Source: Candidatus Rifleibacteriota bacterium (GTDB lineage Bacteria; Riflebacteria; Ozemobacteria; Ozemobacterales; Ozemobacteraceae). From it: a stretch of 7,329 nucleotides of DNA. Made by a program: the position numbers and the translations under genes. The stretch is from positions 4,700-12,028 of the forward strand of contig JAKJFO010000123.1 of the NCBI GenBank assembly GCA_022704885.1, given 5' to 3'. Below, in pieces: positions 6,994 through 7,329 of the stretch. The notes under the pieces were generated by a model. That model had not been told where the DNA came from. It ran no database searches and saw nothing but the letters and a program-made list of their open reading frames with translations. Each line of letters starts with the position of its first letter. The first letter of the stretch is position 1.

Positions 6994-7329
6994 ATGCTGA
7001 AAGTCATCGCCGCCAGACTACAACAGGGTTTCAGAACCGTTGCCTACCCGGACGGCCCGCCGACGATTCCTGATCGTCTGCGCGGATTGCCGTTAATTCA
7101 CCAGGACCTGTGCCGGAAAGACTGTCGCCGCTGCGCTGAAGTTTGTCCGACCGAAGCCATAACGGTCGATAACGATCTTACAATCGACCTCGGCCGTTGC
7201 CTTTTCTGTGGAGCCTGCGCCGAAAACTGCCCGACCGGCGCAGTTCATTTTTCCAACGACCCGCGCCTGGCGGTAAGCCGGCGCGAAGATCTGATTATTG
7301 GCAAAACCGGCATCAAACTCGCATCTGAA
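6994..7329 (+). CDS. hyfH: HyfH/HycF/NuoI-like 2x[4Fe-4S] ferredoxin subunit, 5' part (runs off window)
   Basis: The open frame from ATG 6994 gives 112 residues and continues past the window end. It encodes an iron-sulfur electron-transfer subunit like HyfH, HycF and NuoI, which links the electron input site to the small-subunit cluster. The N-terminus (MLKVIAARLQQGFRTVAYPD) has the HycF-like amphipathic helix followed by a Tyr-Pro. Two cluster motifs follow. The first is C40-x3-C44-x2-C47-x3-C51-P, one residue longer between the first two Cys than the usual CxxCxxCxxxCP. The second is the standard C69-x2-C72-x2-C75-x3-C79-P. Each set can bind one [4Fe-4S] cluster if the fourth Cys is shared in the usual crossed ferredoxin way. 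GAGGA at 6982-6986 lies seven bases upstream and overlaps the hyfG-like stop. E. coli HyfH has about 180 residues, so roughly 70 more are expected outside the window. Confidence 0.9.
   Translation, partial: MLKVIAARLQQGFRTVAYPDGPPTIPDRLRGLPLIHQDLCRKDCRRCAEVCPTEAITVDNDLTIDLGRCLFCGACAENCPTGAVHFSNDPRLAVSRREDLIIGKTGIKLASE

Noticed and set aside
1..7329. CRISPR arrays, tRNA or rRNA genes, insertion sequences and long direct or inverted repeats.
   Set aside because: None was seen on reading; the window is almost completely filled by intact membrane-complex genes.

Overview
This window is bacterial and holds most of one operon for a membrane-bound complex related to hydrogenase-4, formate hydrogenlyase and complex I. 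All genes are on the + strand. GC content looks moderate (a little above 50% by eye, not computed), with strong Shine-Dalgarno sites and tightly packed genes. The style is that of a Gram-negative, proteobacteria-like genome, but nothing here fixes the lineage.

Layout. Positions 1-277 are the 3' end of an unrelated gene, the C-terminal part of a poly(3-hydroxybutyrate) depolymerase/LpqC-type esterase with its catalytic-His motif. A 130-base gap follows. It holds an imperfect hairpin (280-320), a T-rich stretch, and a convincing extended -10 sigma70-type promoter (348-376) ahead of a strong ribosome binding site. Then come hyfB-like (408-2399), hyfC-like (2402-3301), hyfE-like (3321-3956), hyfF-like (3964-5484), hyfG-like (5481-6983) and the start of a hyfH-like 2x[4Fe-4S] ferredoxin gene (6994 to the window end). 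Gaps between operon genes run from a 4-base overlap to 19 bases, so a single transcript is likely. A NuoB/HyfI-type small subunit is expected just beyond the right edge.

How they work together. HyfB and HyfF are Mrp-antiporter/NuoL-M-N-type proton or cation channels. HyfC is the NuoH-like membrane anchor and HyfE is a small NuoK/MrpC-like membrane subunit. HyfG is a NuoC-NuoD fusion, and the ferredoxin subunit carries electrons. Together they form a redox-driven ion pump.

The main point of interest is HyfG. It keeps the fold signatures of a group 4 [NiFe] hydrogenase large subunit (HRGIEK, GPVHAG, DPSFHNW) but has no CxxC motif anywhere, so all four Ni-Fe cysteine ligands are missing. There is also no C-terminal tail for a maturation protease to remove. 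The operon therefore most likely encodes an 'Ehr' (energy-converting hydrogenase-related) complex and not a hydrogenase, and its electron partner is unknown. Automatic labels such as 'hydrogenase-4 component' would mislead if read as H2 activity.
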